From Candidatus Azobacteroides pseudotrichonymphae genomovar. CFP2 (GTDB lineage Bacteria; Bacteroidota; Bacteroidia; Bacteroidales; Azobacteroidaceae), in the NCBI RefSeq assembly GCF_000010645.1, contig NC_011565.1:572001-636000 (forward strand): a stretch of 64,000 nt of DNA, given 5' to 3'. The position numbers were made by a program, and so were the translations under genes. The notes beneath the pieces were generated by a model, which had not been told where the DNA came from, did no database searches, and was given only the letters and a program-made list of their open reading frames with translations. How positions within the stretch are numbered: position 1 is the stretch's first letter; the number at the start of each line of letters is the position of its first letter. This document shows positions 25,919 to 34,752 of the stretch, in pieces.

Positions 25919-26332
25919 TTAACTTGTCTTCATTGCATTTCGTATAATTTCTTGTAGAGGCTTCATTACAAAGTCTCTTTTTCTGTAAAGAGGATGAGGA
26001 ATAGTTAGTTCTTCAGATTTATAGACAATGTTGTCGTACAGTATAATATCAATGTCAATGATTCTGTCTTGATATTGGTGTTGTTTTACTCTTCCCATTT
26101 GTCTTTCTATTTCTTGCGAGGCTTTCAATAATTCAACAGGTTGGAGACTTGTTTCTACTCTTAGAGCCATATTTAGAAATAAATTAGCAGATTGAAATCC
26201 ACACGCTTGAGTTTCATAGACAGATGAAATAGCTGAAAGATTCCCTATTCTTTCAGCTATAAGGGCAATAACTTTCAGTAGATTTAGTTCCTTATTCCCC
26301 AAGTTGGTTCCTAATGATAGATAGGTAGTCAT
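25919..26332 (-). CDS. folK: 2-amino-4-hydroxy-6-hydroxymethyldihydropteridine pyrophosphokinase
   Basis: HPPK of folate synthesis; transfers pyrophosphate from ATP to 6-hydroxymethyl-dihydropterin. The 137 residues show the family features YLSLGTNLGNKE at the N-terminus, YETQACGF, ERQMGRVKQHQYQDRIIDID with the ATP/Mg ligands, and IPHPLYRKRDFVMKPLQEI. It overlaps queA by one base (TAATG), pointing to translational coupling in the ftsX-to-folK cluster. Retention suggests the cell still makes folate. Confidence 0.92.
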   Translation of the reverse strand: MTTYLSLGTNLGNKELNLLKVIALIAERIGNLSAISSVYETQACGFQSANLFLNMALRVETSLQPVELLKASQEIERQMGRVKQHQYQDRIIDIDIILYDNIVYKSEELTIPHPLYRKRDFVMKPLQEIIRNAMKTS

Positions 26333-27396
26333 TATATTATTAGCATAGCATCTCCATAGACCCCGAAACGGTATTTTGCTTCAATAGCTTGTTTATACAC
26401 ATCCATAATCAGATCAAATCCTCCAAATGCTGCCACTTGAAGTAGCATAGAAGAAAGTGGTAGATGGAATCCCGTAATCAAACTCGTTGAGGTAATGAAA
26501 TTATAAGGAGGGAAAATAAATTTATTTGTCCAACCGGTAAATGGATTCAAGTATCCTTGAGAGGTTACTACATTTTCTCTATCTTCAATTGTTCGGAGTA
26601 CAGATGTTCCTACTGCACAGATTTGTTTGCGGTTTTGCTTAGCTTGATTAATTTTAGTTGCCGTTTCCGTATTGATTACGATTCGTTCAGATTCCGATTT
26701 GTATTTGAATAAGTCTTCTACATCAATGGCACGAAAATTTCCCATCCCAGAATGAACAGTAATAAAAGTCAATTCGCAGCCTTTGAGTTCCAAACGTTTC
26801 ATCAATTCATGGCTAAAATGTAATCCTGCCGCCGGAGCGACTACTGCACCTTCATTCTTTGCATAAATTGTTTGATATCGTTCACGATCTTCTTTAGTCA
26901 CTTTTCTATCCAGATAGTCAGGAATGGGCATGTTTCCCAAATTGTATAATATTTTCTTGAATGATTCATAAGGTCCGTCGTATAAGAAACGTATGATTCG
27001 TCCTCGTGAAGTTGTGTTATCAATTATTTCTGCTACGATTGTGTCACTATCCTCATTTTCGAAATACAATTTGTTTCCAATACGAATTTTGCGGGCAGGG
27101 TCTACTAAAACATCCCAGATACGTTGTATTGGGTCTAATTCTCGCAATAAAAATACTTCTACTCTTGCTCCTGTTTTTTCTTTGTTCCCATTCAAACGTG
27201 CTGGAATAACAGAAGTGTCGTTGAAAATGAAAGTATCCTTTTCATTAAAATATTGAATAATATCTTTAAAAATTACGTGTTCTACTCTGCCTGTTTTATG
27301 ATAAACAACCATCAACCTTGATTCGTCTCTATCAACTGAAGGGAATAGGGCAATTAGTTCCTGTGGAAGGTGGAATTTGAATTTTGAAAGTCTCAT
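26332..27396 (-). CDS. queA: S-adenosylmethionine:tRNA ribosyltransferase-isomerase
   Basis: Transfers and isomerises the ribosyl part of SAM to 7-aminomethyl-7-deazaguanine in tRNA, the penultimate step to queuosine. The 354 residues match the family: FHLPQELIA near the start, [33 protein letters not shown], the FRAI and TSVLRT segments, and [18 protein letters not shown] near the end. It sits between truB (9-nt gap) and folK (1-nt overlap) on minus. Confidence 0.95.
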
Positions 27397-27405
27397 TTTA
27401 AATTA

Positions 27406-28086
27406 TTAAACTACAAGCATTTTATCTAAATTCTCTATTTTTAAGCAATCATCTAGTGTTATATTACCTATTCTTGTTCGTGTGAGTTTTGTTAGATATG
27501 CACCAGAATGTATTGTAATTCCGATATCACGAGTTAAAGCACGGATGTAACTTCCTTTACTGCAAACTACGTGTATTTGTATTTCTTTAGGTTTATATGA
27601 GAGCAGTTCTATCTTTTCAAAAAAGACCAACTTGGGTTTTAACTCTACTTTCTGATTTTTTCTTGCTAATTCATATGCTTTGCTACCATTAATTTTACAC
27701 GATGAAAAAGTTGGTGGAGTCTGCTCTATATTGCCAAGGAATTTTGACAATGTTTGTTCTACTAATTTTCGGGTAATATGCGATGTTTCGAAGATATTGT
27801 CTATTGGTGTTTCCAAATCAAAAGAGGGGGTTGTCGCTCCTATGTGAATTGTAGCGATATATTCTTTGGTTTGATGCTGAAATGCTTCAATTTTCTTGGT
27901 TGCTTTTCCTGTGCAAATAATCATCACTCCCGTTGCGAGTGGATCTAATGTACCTGCATGTCCTACTTTTATTTTTTTTAGACCTAAAAATTTAGAGATT
28001 ACATGCCTAACTTTGTTTACCAAATCGAAAGATGTCCAATATAGTGGCTTATCCAAATACAGAATCTCTCCTTTTTGAAAATTCAT
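27406..28086 (-). CDS. truB: tRNA pseudouridine(55) synthase
   Basis: Makes pseudouridine 55 in the T-loop of tRNAs. I place the start at the ATG at 28084-28086 (MNFQKGEILYLDKPL), which matches relatives; an upstream in-frame start would overlap DUF3098. The 226 residues contain the catalytic motif GHAGTLDPLATGVM with its Asp, the KEYIA strand, and the KGSYIRALTRDIG segment near 170. It follows the DUF3098 gene after only 13 nt, leaving no room for the uppP gene that usually stands between them. Confidence 0.94.
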   Translation of the reverse strand: MNFQKGEILYLDKPLYWTSFDLVNKVRHVISKFLGLKKIKVGHAGTLDPLATGVMIICTGKATKKIEAFQHQTKEYIATIHIGATTPSFDLETPIDNIFETSHITRKLVEQTLSKFLGNIEQTPPTFSSCKINGSKAYELARKNQKVELKPKLVFFEKIELLSYKPKEIQIHVVCSKGSYIRALTRDIGITIHSGAYLTKLTRTRIGNITLDDCLKIENLDKMLVV

Positions 28087-28099
28087 ATCCAAAAAGTTT

Positions 28100-28324
28100 C
28101 TATTTTGGTTTTTTAAGAATAGCACAAATCACCAACCCAAAACCTGATATAATTATGACAGGAGCTATTAAAATTCTTCTTGTACTGAATATGCTTGGAT
28201 CAAATCCAGTCTCTTCTGAAAATTTCCCTTCTGCCATTACAATAAATCCGATGACAATAACAATAATGGAAATAAATAGAAGTATGAAATTTTCTTTCCC
28301 AAATGCTAATCGCTTCTTATCCAT
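28100..28324 (-). CDS. DUF3098 small membrane protein
   Basis: 74 residues with two hydrophobic helices (about 13-33 and 50-69) and a short basic C-terminus. The KRLAFGKENFILL start and the linker with FDPSIFSTRRI fit the DUF3098 family, found only in Bacteroidetes and normally just downstream of ftsX. Its function is unknown; position suggests a link with FtsX or envelope assembly. It lies 12 nt after ftsX and 13 nt before truB. Confidence 0.85.
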   Translation of the reverse strand: MDKKRLAFGKENFILLFISIIVIVIGFIVMAEGKFSEETGFDPSIFSTRRILIAPVIIISGFGLVICAILKKPK

Positions 28325-28336
28325 TTCAAGAATTTA

Positions 28337-29221
28337 TTATGTTTTATAAAGTTCGTTTATATCAGCACTTATATATTTACTTACAGAGAAATAGGTAGCA
28401 ATGGAAGAAATAAGGATTCCAAATACAAATACACTTCCAAATGTAAGTGATAAGGAATTTGAATTTAGTAATTCATTTGTATTTAGAACATTATTTCTTG
28501 TATAATCAATTAACCAATATAACAATCCACAAGCGATAACTGATGCGATAATTCCGACAATAATATTTGATATTATGAATGGCTTGCAGATAAATCCTTT
28601 TTTTGCACCAACCAATTGCATAGTACGGATGAGAAAACGCCTGGAATATACTGTCAAGCGAACAGTATTACTAATAAGTGCAAAAGAAATAAATAATAAT
28701 CCACAAGCGATATTCAAAAGAACAAAACTTATTTTAGTAATATTGTTAGTTACCGTTTTTAATATTTTTTCGCGATACTCTACTGTTTTAATGTTACTAT
28801 TAGAGATTTTCTTAAGGTAAGTTTTTATAAACTTCAAACTATCAGGGTTAGCATATTGCCATTTTAAATGAATAACAATTATGTCAGGCAATGGATTAAA
28901 GCCTAAAAATTCTTCGGGATTTTCCCCCAATTCTATTGATAACTTTTTGATGGCCTTTTCTTTTGGAACATAATTGACTTTTTTGGTAAAAGGAGATTTT
29001 TCCAATGAGTTTTGTATACATTGGATTTCTTTTTTATTTGTATTGTCCTGTAACACTATATCAAAAGATAGATTTTCTTTTATAAAATTGGACAGATCAT
29101 TCGCAAATAAAGATAGGAAAACAACTAAACCTAGTAAAACTAGTACTAATGACATACTAATCGTGGTTATGACTTTGGAGTTTATAAACGTACTAGGGAA
29201 AAACTTGTTATTTTTTCTCAT
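28337..29221 (-). CDS. ftsX: cell division protein FtsX
   Basis: Membrane part of the FtsEX complex, which activates peptidoglycan amidases during division. I choose the ATG at 29219-29221 (MRKNNKFFPSTFINSK) over an upstream GTG because it matches relatives. The 294 residues have the FtsX layout: one N-terminal helix, a periplasmic domain (about 50-160, containing PLPDIIVIHLK), then three helices, with VRLTVYSRRFLIRTMQLVGA in the conserved cytoplasmic loop. It heads the cluster ftsX-DUF3098-truB-queA-folK. FtsE is not in the window. An 8-bp hairpin lies just upstream. Confidence 0.92.
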   Translation of the reverse strand: MRKNNKFFPSTFINSKVITTISMSLVLVLLGLVVFLSLFANDLSNFIKENLSFDIVLQDNTNKKEIQCIQNSLEKSPFTKKVNYVPKEKAIKKLSIELGENPEEFLGFNPLPDIIVIHLKWQYANPDSLKFIKTYLKKISNSNIKTVEYREKILKTVTNNITKISFVLLNIACGLLFISFALISNTVRLTVYSRRFLIRTMQLVGAKKGFICKPFIISNIIVGIIASVIACGLLYWLIDYTRNNVLNTNELLNSNSLSLTFGSVFVFGILISSIATYFSVSKYISADINELYKT

Positions 29222-29238
29222 TTGTATTTGTATGAGCT

Positions 29239-29257
29239 CCACTACTAGTAGTAGTGG
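29239..29257 (-). repeat. small hairpin upstream of ftsX
   Basis: CCACTACT and AGTAGTGG pair around AGT, ending 18 nt before the ftsX start. It could be a leader structure or the end of an unrelated element; function unknown. Confidence 0.35.
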
Positions 29258-29372
29258 CTAGGATAGATTGCAAATCTAGAGATTTTTTTGCAAATTTTTG
29301 ATTAAAATTGGAAAATTTTATCTGTGAAAATTTTGTATATTCAGTTTCTTTTTAAGCACTAAAAAAGTTGAA

Positions 29373-29460
29373 GCCCGAGTGGTGGAATTGGTAGACACGC
29401 CACTTTGAGGGGGTGGTACTGGGTATTTATGGTGTATGGGTTCAAATCCCGTCTCGGGCA
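29373..29460 (+). tRNA. tRNA-Leu (anticodon GAG)
   Basis: 88-nt class II tRNA with acceptor arms GCCCGAG and CTCGGGC, D-arm TGGAATTGGTAGACAC, anticodon stem CCACT/GGTGG around loop TTGAGGG (anticodon GAG), a long variable arm and T-arm ATGGGTTCAAATCCCGT. CCA is not encoded. Confidence 0.93.
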
Positions 29461-29971
29461 CTGATCTACAAATATTTGTGCATGGGAAGTCTTTGTTAGA
29501 AATAGTGAAATTTTAATATCATTAGAAAAAAAATCATGTGATGTATGAAAAAATTGACAAATTCTAATGTCGATAGGTAGATTTTTCTATTTCTTTACTA
29601 CTACTCCCAAGTGGGAGTGTAATGCTCATATTGCTTGAAAATGTATATTGTAAGTGATTGAATTAATAATGAGTTATAGTATAAGAAATAAAGAAAAAAA
29701 ACTTTTTTTTAAACTTTTAGAGTTTATGAAATAGTAAAATTATTTCTTTAAAGATTACAGAACAAGAAAAAACAATTAAAGAATTCAAAGAAATCAGTAC
29801 GAAACTCTCAACTTTTTGGATTTATTCTACCGGAAGAGTAGGGATTTTTTCCTTTTGTCAGACTTTATCGAAAAAGAGTTGAAAAACAAGTATTACGATT
29901 TAATCGTTTATAATAGTCAGATCGAAAAATAGGGAGAGATCATTACGAATATGTTTTTGGGCAAGATTCAA

Positions 29972-29984
29972 GGGGGGGGGGGGG
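29972..29984. repeat. G13 homopolymer tract
   Basis: Thirteen G in a row in a low-GC noncoding region. Confidence 0.85.
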
Positions 29985-30378
29985 ATATCAGAATACGAAA
30001 GTATATGACTTGATTTTGCGTCTAAGCTTATGCCTGATCATCATCAGGTTATAGTCGAAGAAGTTGTTGTCTATTGTTATAGACATATTTGTATACAAAG
30101 TTGGCCAGTGCGATACAGGTGACAGCGAATGCTTTTTCGCAAGGATTTCGTTGTGTATCAGCCGCACTTTTCTCTCGCTTTGCTTCAAGATGTCTTTTGG
30201 CTTTTGTTGGTTTTCAGGTTATGTTTAATCTAGTTTTCTCCTCCCTTCATTTGGTAGGGAGGTTCAGGTCTATACTTAAAAATAGTAACTTGTAGACAAA
30301 TAAATTCTTTTTGTAACAATTTTCGAAACAAAATGAAATTTTTGACAAATTTAAATAAATCGTTTCAACTGAAAAAAG

Positions 30379-30507
30379 ATGAAAAAGACTCTTATATTCT
30401 GTATGGGTTTTTTGATATGTTTTGTCTGCTTTTTTGCAGAAAATGGTATTGCAACAGGGTTACTGGTACTGTTACTTTCGTATGTGTTAACTTTAAGTGA
30501 AATGTAA
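30379..30507 (+). CDS. possible small membrane protein
   Basis: An ATG frame of 42 residues, MKKTLIFCMGFLICFVCFFA followed by a second hydrophobic stretch, TGLLVLLLSYVLTL, and a TAA stop. It could be a genuine two-helix small protein or the surviving end of a decayed gene. No family is recognised and no promoter stands out. Confidence 0.2.
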   Translation: MKKTLIFCMGFLICFVCFFAENGIATGLLVLLLSYVLTLSEM

Positions 30508-30590
30508 GAACACTCAATCTCAACAGATTGTTTCCAACAATAGAAAGAATTATTCTTGCATCGATTTTTCAAAAAATAGAAGCACCCTCA

Positions 30591-30628
30591 TTACTTTATT
30601 ATTAAAGTATTACTTTATTATTAAAGTA
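30591..30628. repeat. 19-bp perfect tandem repeat, two copies
   Basis: The unit TTACTTTATTATTAAAGTA occurs twice back to back; each unit is itself nearly palindromic. Confidence 0.85.
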
Positions 30629-30999
30629 CTTAAATTAGACAGGAGAAGTTAGCATTTTGTTTGTTCTTTTTTGTTTATATCACAAGGTAGAAAATCCGCT
30701 ATGAATCCGCTATGAATATGAAGAGGCTGATTAAAAGACTGATTATATTGCTTGGACTCTGGAGTTGGAGTAGCTTTGGCTTTTTTCTGATATTGGCCTA
30801 ACTGTTAGTGAGGGACATACGGCTTTCTGGTTTATTCTGGGTGTATCGTCTCTCACAGGTATTGCATAAATAATGCTAGTATGAAGATAGCAAATAAAGA
30901 AGAATGATATGTAGTGGAAATTGCTGATAATATGTGGATAAATAATAGATTGTAGAGATAATGGATGTAAAACGATCAGATAAAACAAATAAACAGGAC

Positions 31000-31026
31000 T
31001 TACTGCATTATTAAATAATGCAGTAA
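31000..31026. repeat. perfect 13-bp palindrome
   Basis: TTACTGCATTATT and its complement flank a single A. The same GGAC-TTACTG/CAGTAA-GTCC bases recur near 31079-31095. It may be an old terminator or cruciform; no gene borders it. Confidence 0.5.
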
Positions 31027-31764
31027 AAAATGAGAGCATTGAGAAAAGTAAAGGAGATGGAACTCAGAATGGATTTTGAGGACAGTAAGTCCTGCGACAA
31101 ATCCGAAGAACTATAACTGGCTCTTTAAGGTTGGGCAAGTCTCTTACAGGAGGAAGTAAACGTCATACAAAAGAATGATGGAAACGATTAAAAAACAATG
31201 AAACTAAACTGGGTTCAAGTTTGAATGAGAATCCTATAGTAGAACGGAAAGATCTGTACCTGTATTCGGTTGGAGAATTAGGTTGGAAAAACAAGAAAGA
31301 AGAGAATGTAAAACCATCCCTTTTGATGAAGTTTTTGAGGAAGAAATGAGACAGTTGTGAAGAATATGTAAAAAGTGGGAAGGAAATATAGGCATTAAAT
31401 TAGGTATGTTTACACTATAAATTATTTCCTGAAGTGAAAATGGATTACAAGAAGTATATTAAAGCTGCAATTTTCTTGCGGATAAAAATTGATTCCTTGT
31501 TGAGTATGAACTGGGTGCAATAGATTCATGTAATGAAATAGAGAAAACTACACCCCAATGTACGAAACTGGGAAAGTTTAGTCGTGAAAGACCAGAGATT
31601 GGTATCGTAGTCTCTGAAAGCAGAGGAAGACAATGGTTATGACTACGGCTATTACCCTGTAAAAAAGTATGGAGACAGATAATTTTTCAATTTTATTCGA
31701 AATATTTTGTTTTTATTTTTCGTTTTCTTTTTTTCTTTTTGAATTTGGTAGAATTCCAGTTCTA

Positions 31765-31773
31765 CCCCCCCCC
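31765..31773. repeat. C9 homopolymer tract
   Basis: Nine C in a row in noncoding sequence 200 bp upstream of hemW. Confidence 0.85.
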
Positions 31774-31916
31774 TTATTAGTTATAATAGTAGAAAATAAT
31801 TCAGTATAAAAATTATTATCATAGAGAAATGTAAATTGTTGTCAATTCATGGAATTGATACCATTTCCTGAATAAAGATAGATAGATTGAATAAGAGTCT
31901 CTCTTTATAATATCTA

Positions 31917-31926
31917 GGGGGGGGGG
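31917..31926. repeat. G10 homopolymer tract
   Basis: Ten G in a row 43 bp upstream of the hemW start, within its presumed promoter or leader region. Confidence 0.85.
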
Positions 31927-31968
31927 AAATGGCTGGGAATCTGAAAAAACCGTGAAGTTACGCATAAT

Positions 31969-33084
31969 ATGAATGCTGGAATTTATATTCACATCCCCTT
32001 TTGTAAAAATCGTTGTATTTATTGCGATTTTTTTTCTACTACGCATTTAAATTATAAGACACATTATGTTAATGTCTTATGTAATGAGTTGGAGCAGCGA
32101 AAAGATTATTTGAATAAACATAATATTGGGACAATTTATTTTGGTGGAGGAACTCCATCGCTTTTGTCATTTCCAGATTTTGAAAAAATATTCAGAACAA
32201 TTCAAGAAAATTTTCTTATTGAAGGATTTGAAGATAAAGAGATTACTATTGAGGCAAATCCAGAAGATGTAAATGATAGATTTTTAACTTTGATAAATTG
32301 TTTTTCTTTTAATCGAATTTCGTTGGGGGTGCAAAGCTTTCGAGATGAAGAGTTGATATTTTTGGGTCGAAAGCATGATGCTTATTCTGCAGTGAAAGCG
32401 GTCGAAAATTGTCAAAAAAAAGGTTTTCTAAATATAAATGTTGATTTAATTTATGGTTTACCTGGTCAGTCTTTGAAGGCATGGGAAACAACAGTTCAAC
32501 AAGCTATTTCGTTAAATATTTCGCATATTTCAGCTTATCATTTAACCTATGAGCAGGGGACAAAACTTGATTGTATGCAACGACAGGGACTTATTAGACC
32601 TGTAGACGAGTTGGAGAGTTTGGAAATGTTTGAAATTCTAATAGATAAATTACTTACTGCAGGCTTCGAGCACTATGAAATTTCTAATTTTGCTAGTCCT
32701 ACTTATTATTCCATGCATAATATTGGTTATTGGAATGGCAGTCATTACTTGGGTGTTGGTGCGTCGGCACATTCTTATAATGGGAAAACGCGTCAATGGA
32801 ATCGAGTAGATTCTGGTAGAATTTTCAATTATCTCCCCGAGATAGAGATTATGAATGATAAAACTACTTATAACGATTTTATCATTACACGTATAAGAAC
32901 TATGAAAGGCATTGATTTAGATGAATTATTATTACTCTGTGGAGAAGAGAAAAAACTTTATTGTTTAAATCGAGCAGAGAAATATATGAATAATCACTTA
33001 CTACAAATTATCTCTAATCATTTACAGTTAACAAGAAAAGGCTTGTTTGTATCTGATGGTATTATGTGCGATTTATTAAGTTGA
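31969..33084 (+). CDS. hemW: radical SAM haem chaperone HemW
   Basis: HemN-like radical SAM protein thought to insert haem into respiratory enzymes; often annotated as coproporphyrinogen III oxidase. The 371 residues start MNAGIYIHIPFCKNRCIYCD, with the CxxxCxxC cluster motif, followed by GTIYFGGGTPSLL, EITIEANPEDV, RISLGVQSF and YEISNFASP. It has the HemW form of the cluster motif and lacks the longer N-terminus of true HemN. Its 3' end overlaps the convergent CYTH gene by 23 bp. Confidence 0.9.
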   Translation: MNAGIYIHIPFCKNRCIYCDFFSTTHLNYKTHYVNVLCNELEQRKDYLNKHNIGTIYFGGGTPSLLSFPDFEKIFRTIQENFLIEGFEDKEITIEANPEDVNDRFLTLINCFSFNRISLGVQSFRDEELIFLGRKHDAYSAVKAVENCQKKGFLNINVDLIYGLPGQSLKAWETTVQQAISLNISHISAYHLTYEQGTKLDCMQRQGLIRPVDELESLEMFEILIDKLLTAGFEHYEISNFASPTYYSMHNIGYWNGSHYLGVGASAHSYNGKTRQWNRVDSGRIFNYLPEIEIMNDKTTYNDFIITRIRTMKGIDLDELLLLCGEEKKLYCLNRAEKYMNNHLLQIISNHLQLTRKGLFVSDGIMCDLLS

Positions 33085-33526
33085 CATTACAGTATTTCGG
33101 ATTTTTTGTAACTTCCCTACCTAACCATTCAGGTAGCTCAAAAGGTGTGTTTTCAGATGGGAGTTCAAGCTCGGCAATTATCAATCCTTCGTTTTGACCA
33201 TGGAATACATCTACTTCAAAAATATGATTTTTGAATGGGATATGATATCTGTCTTTTTCAATCTTTCCGGGTAAGCATAGCTGAATTAATTTTCTTGCCT
33301 CGTCTACTGGGATAGAGTATTCATATTCATAATGAGAAAAGTTATTAATATTATTTGCCCCTTTGATGGTAAGAGAAGCAGATGTATCTTTTATTCTGAC
33401 ACGAATGGTTCTTTGTGGAGAGATCATTAAGTATGCTTGAATAATTCTTTCTTTTTTTGCTACATAAGGATAGAAATTTCCAGCTACTAAAAATTTTCTT
33501 TCTATTTCTATATTGTTTTCTTTCAT
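33062..33526 (-). CDS. CYTH domain protein
   Basis: 154-residue stand-alone CYTH domain, a tunnel-fold phosphohydrolase/cyclase class acting on triphosphates. The diagnostic EIERKFLV is at residues 6-13, followed by RTIRVRIKD, LTIKG, YEYEYSIPVDEA, DRYHIPF, FEVDVFHG and AELELPSE, the alternating acidic/basic strands that line the tunnel. Single-domain bacterial members include inorganic triphosphatases; the substrate here is unknown. The gene is convergent with hemW and overlaps it by 23 bp. Confidence 0.88.
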   Translation of the reverse strand: MKENNIEIERKFLVAGNFYPYVAKKERIIQAYLMISPQRTIRVRIKDTSASLTIKGANNINNFSHYEYEYSIPVDEARKLIQLCLPGKIEKDRYHIPFKNHIFEVDVFHGQNEGLIIAELELPSENTPFELPEWLGREVTKNPKYCNVNLINRT

Positions 33527-34071
33527 TACTTATCGTTTAAGTGTATTCGTTTTTTTGTAAAAAATGTTAGCATTGTTATGACTTATTGAGTTAGTAGGCT
33601 GATTATAAATTGTAAGATTAATTGTAAATGTAATAATAGCTATTATAGAAATAGCTATTATAGAGAGTATAAATATTTAGTAAAAAGTATTTAGTAAAAA
33701 GACCCAAATGCATGATCAAAGTCAATTTTCTCCAGCACGAAAACTGGAGGGTTCTAAAAAACTATAGGGAAGGTGGTAATCGATTGTGAATTCCTATTCA
33801 TTTTCATTTTTTGTAAGGTCAAATTCTGATTTCAAATAAATAAATAAATAAATAAAAGGCGAATAAGCTTATCACTTAAATTTATGATTATATTCGTATA
33901 GATCTGTGTTGTGAAGGGTTATAATTAGTGAGTCAATTTTTACCCGAAAGTAAGGAAAAAAAACAGTAGTTGTAACTTGTTGTCTTATCCTTTCCTTTCT
34001 TTTCTTTCGATAAAGGTACATATTTGGAAACTTCTTTATTTATCATCAAAATTACTGAATTTTGTTTTTGA
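33527..34071. other. divergent spacer upstream of modB
   Basis: 545 bp between CYTH (minus) and modB (plus), containing a 15-bp tandem duplication near 33648-33675, a TATTTAGTAAAAAG duplication near 33680, and an AAAT run at 33834-33857. A short frame near 33711 reads MIKVNFLQHENWRVLKNYRE; unassigned. No modA remnant was seen. Confidence 0.45.
33834..33857. repeat. AAAT microsatellite, about 5.5 copies
   Basis: Tandem AAAT units ending in AAAA, in the spacer upstream of modB. Confidence 0.85.
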
Positions 34072-34752
34072 ATGGATACTGATTTTATTGATACACTTAT
34101 ACTTACAGGCAAATTAGCGTCTATTACTACAGTATGTCTTTTATTAATAGGTGTATGGATCGCTTATGCCTTAGCTTATTCGAATTCACGTTTCAAAGTA
34201 GTTTTCGAGGCACTCATTTGTATGCCAATGGTTTTGCCTCCTACTGTAATTGGGTATTATTTGTTAGTAGCATTTGGTCCTAAAAATATATTTGGAAAAT
34301 TTTTAGAAAATTCATTTGGCATTCGTTTAGCATTTTCCTTTGAAGGTGTTTTGATAGCAAGTATTATAGCTGGCTTACCTTTTATGATACAACCTTTACA
34401 AAATGGATTTTCTGCTCTTCCTGTTAGTTATCGTGAAGCAGCTTATACTTTAGGTAAATCCAAAATAACTACTTTCTTTAAAGTCCTATTGCCAAATATT
34501 AAACCTTCTATAATTACAGGTATCGCATTGACTTTTACACATTGTATAGGAGAATTTGGGATTGTATTGATGATAGGTGGAAATGTATCTAATGAAACTC
34601 GTATCGCTTCTATTGCTATTTATGATGAGGTACAGACCTTAAATTATACAACTGCAAATCTTTACTCTTTGATATTATCTTCTGTTTCATTCTTTTTTTT
34701 AATACTCATTTATAGTATCAATAAGAAATTTACAATCAGTTCAGGAATATGA
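34072..34752 (+). CDS. modB: molybdate ABC transporter permease
   Basis: Inner-membrane channel of the molybdate importer. The 226 residues show six hydrophobic helices, an N-terminal region VVFEALICMPMVLPPTVIGY typical of ModB, and the coupling-helix loop YREAAYTLGKSKITTFFKVL near 120-139. GEFGIVLMIGGN near the C-terminus is also ModB-like. Its stop overlaps the modC start (ATGA). The binding protein modA is not beside it. Molybdenum would serve nitrogenase or other molybdo-enzymes not in this window. Confidence 0.92.
   Translation: MDTDFIDTLILTGKLASITTVCLLLIGVWIAYALAYSNSRFKVVFEALICMPMVLPPTVIGYYLLVAFGPKNIFGKFLENSFGIRLAFSFEGVLIASIIAGLPFMIQPLQNGFSALPVSYREAAYTLGKSKITTFFKVLLPNIKPSIITGIALTFTHCIGEFGIVLMIGGNVSNETRIASIAIYDEVQTLNYTTANLYSLILSSVSFFFLILIYSINKKFTISSGI

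Larger units (their letters stand above)
29461..31968. other. 2.5-kb gene-poor region with coding debris
   Basis: The longest stretch without an intact gene. It contains a G13 tract (29972-29984), a C9 tract (31765-31773) and a G10 tract (31917-31926), short tandem duplications, and several stop-broken protein-like readings. On plus: EQEKTIKEFKEISTKLSTFW near 29765; LTVSEGHTAFWFILGVSS near 30800; TIPFDEVFEEEMRQL near 31312; and DNGYDYGYYPVKKYGDR near 31630. On minus near 30110-30235: EAKREKSAADTQRNPCEKAF then AVTCIALANFVYKYV. None could be assigned to a family with confidence, but together they suggest one or more genes in advanced decay. Confidence 0.45.

Noticed and set aside
29603..29618. 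ACTCCC/GGGAGT hairpin downstream of tRNA-Leu as a terminator.
   Set aside because: Only 6 bp, over 140 nt after the tRNA and without a T run; support too weak to call.
30000..30240. Minus-strand reading that loosely resembles the C-terminus of an IS110-type transposase.
   Set aside because: The match rests on a few residues around AVTCIALANF; no catalytic motif, terminal repeats or target duplications were seen, so I do not call an insertion sequence.
33527..34071. Possible molybdenum-cofactor riboswitch or modA remnant upstream of modB.
   Set aside because: No recognisable conserved riboswitch core or modA motif; only short repeats and an unassigned 25-codon frame.
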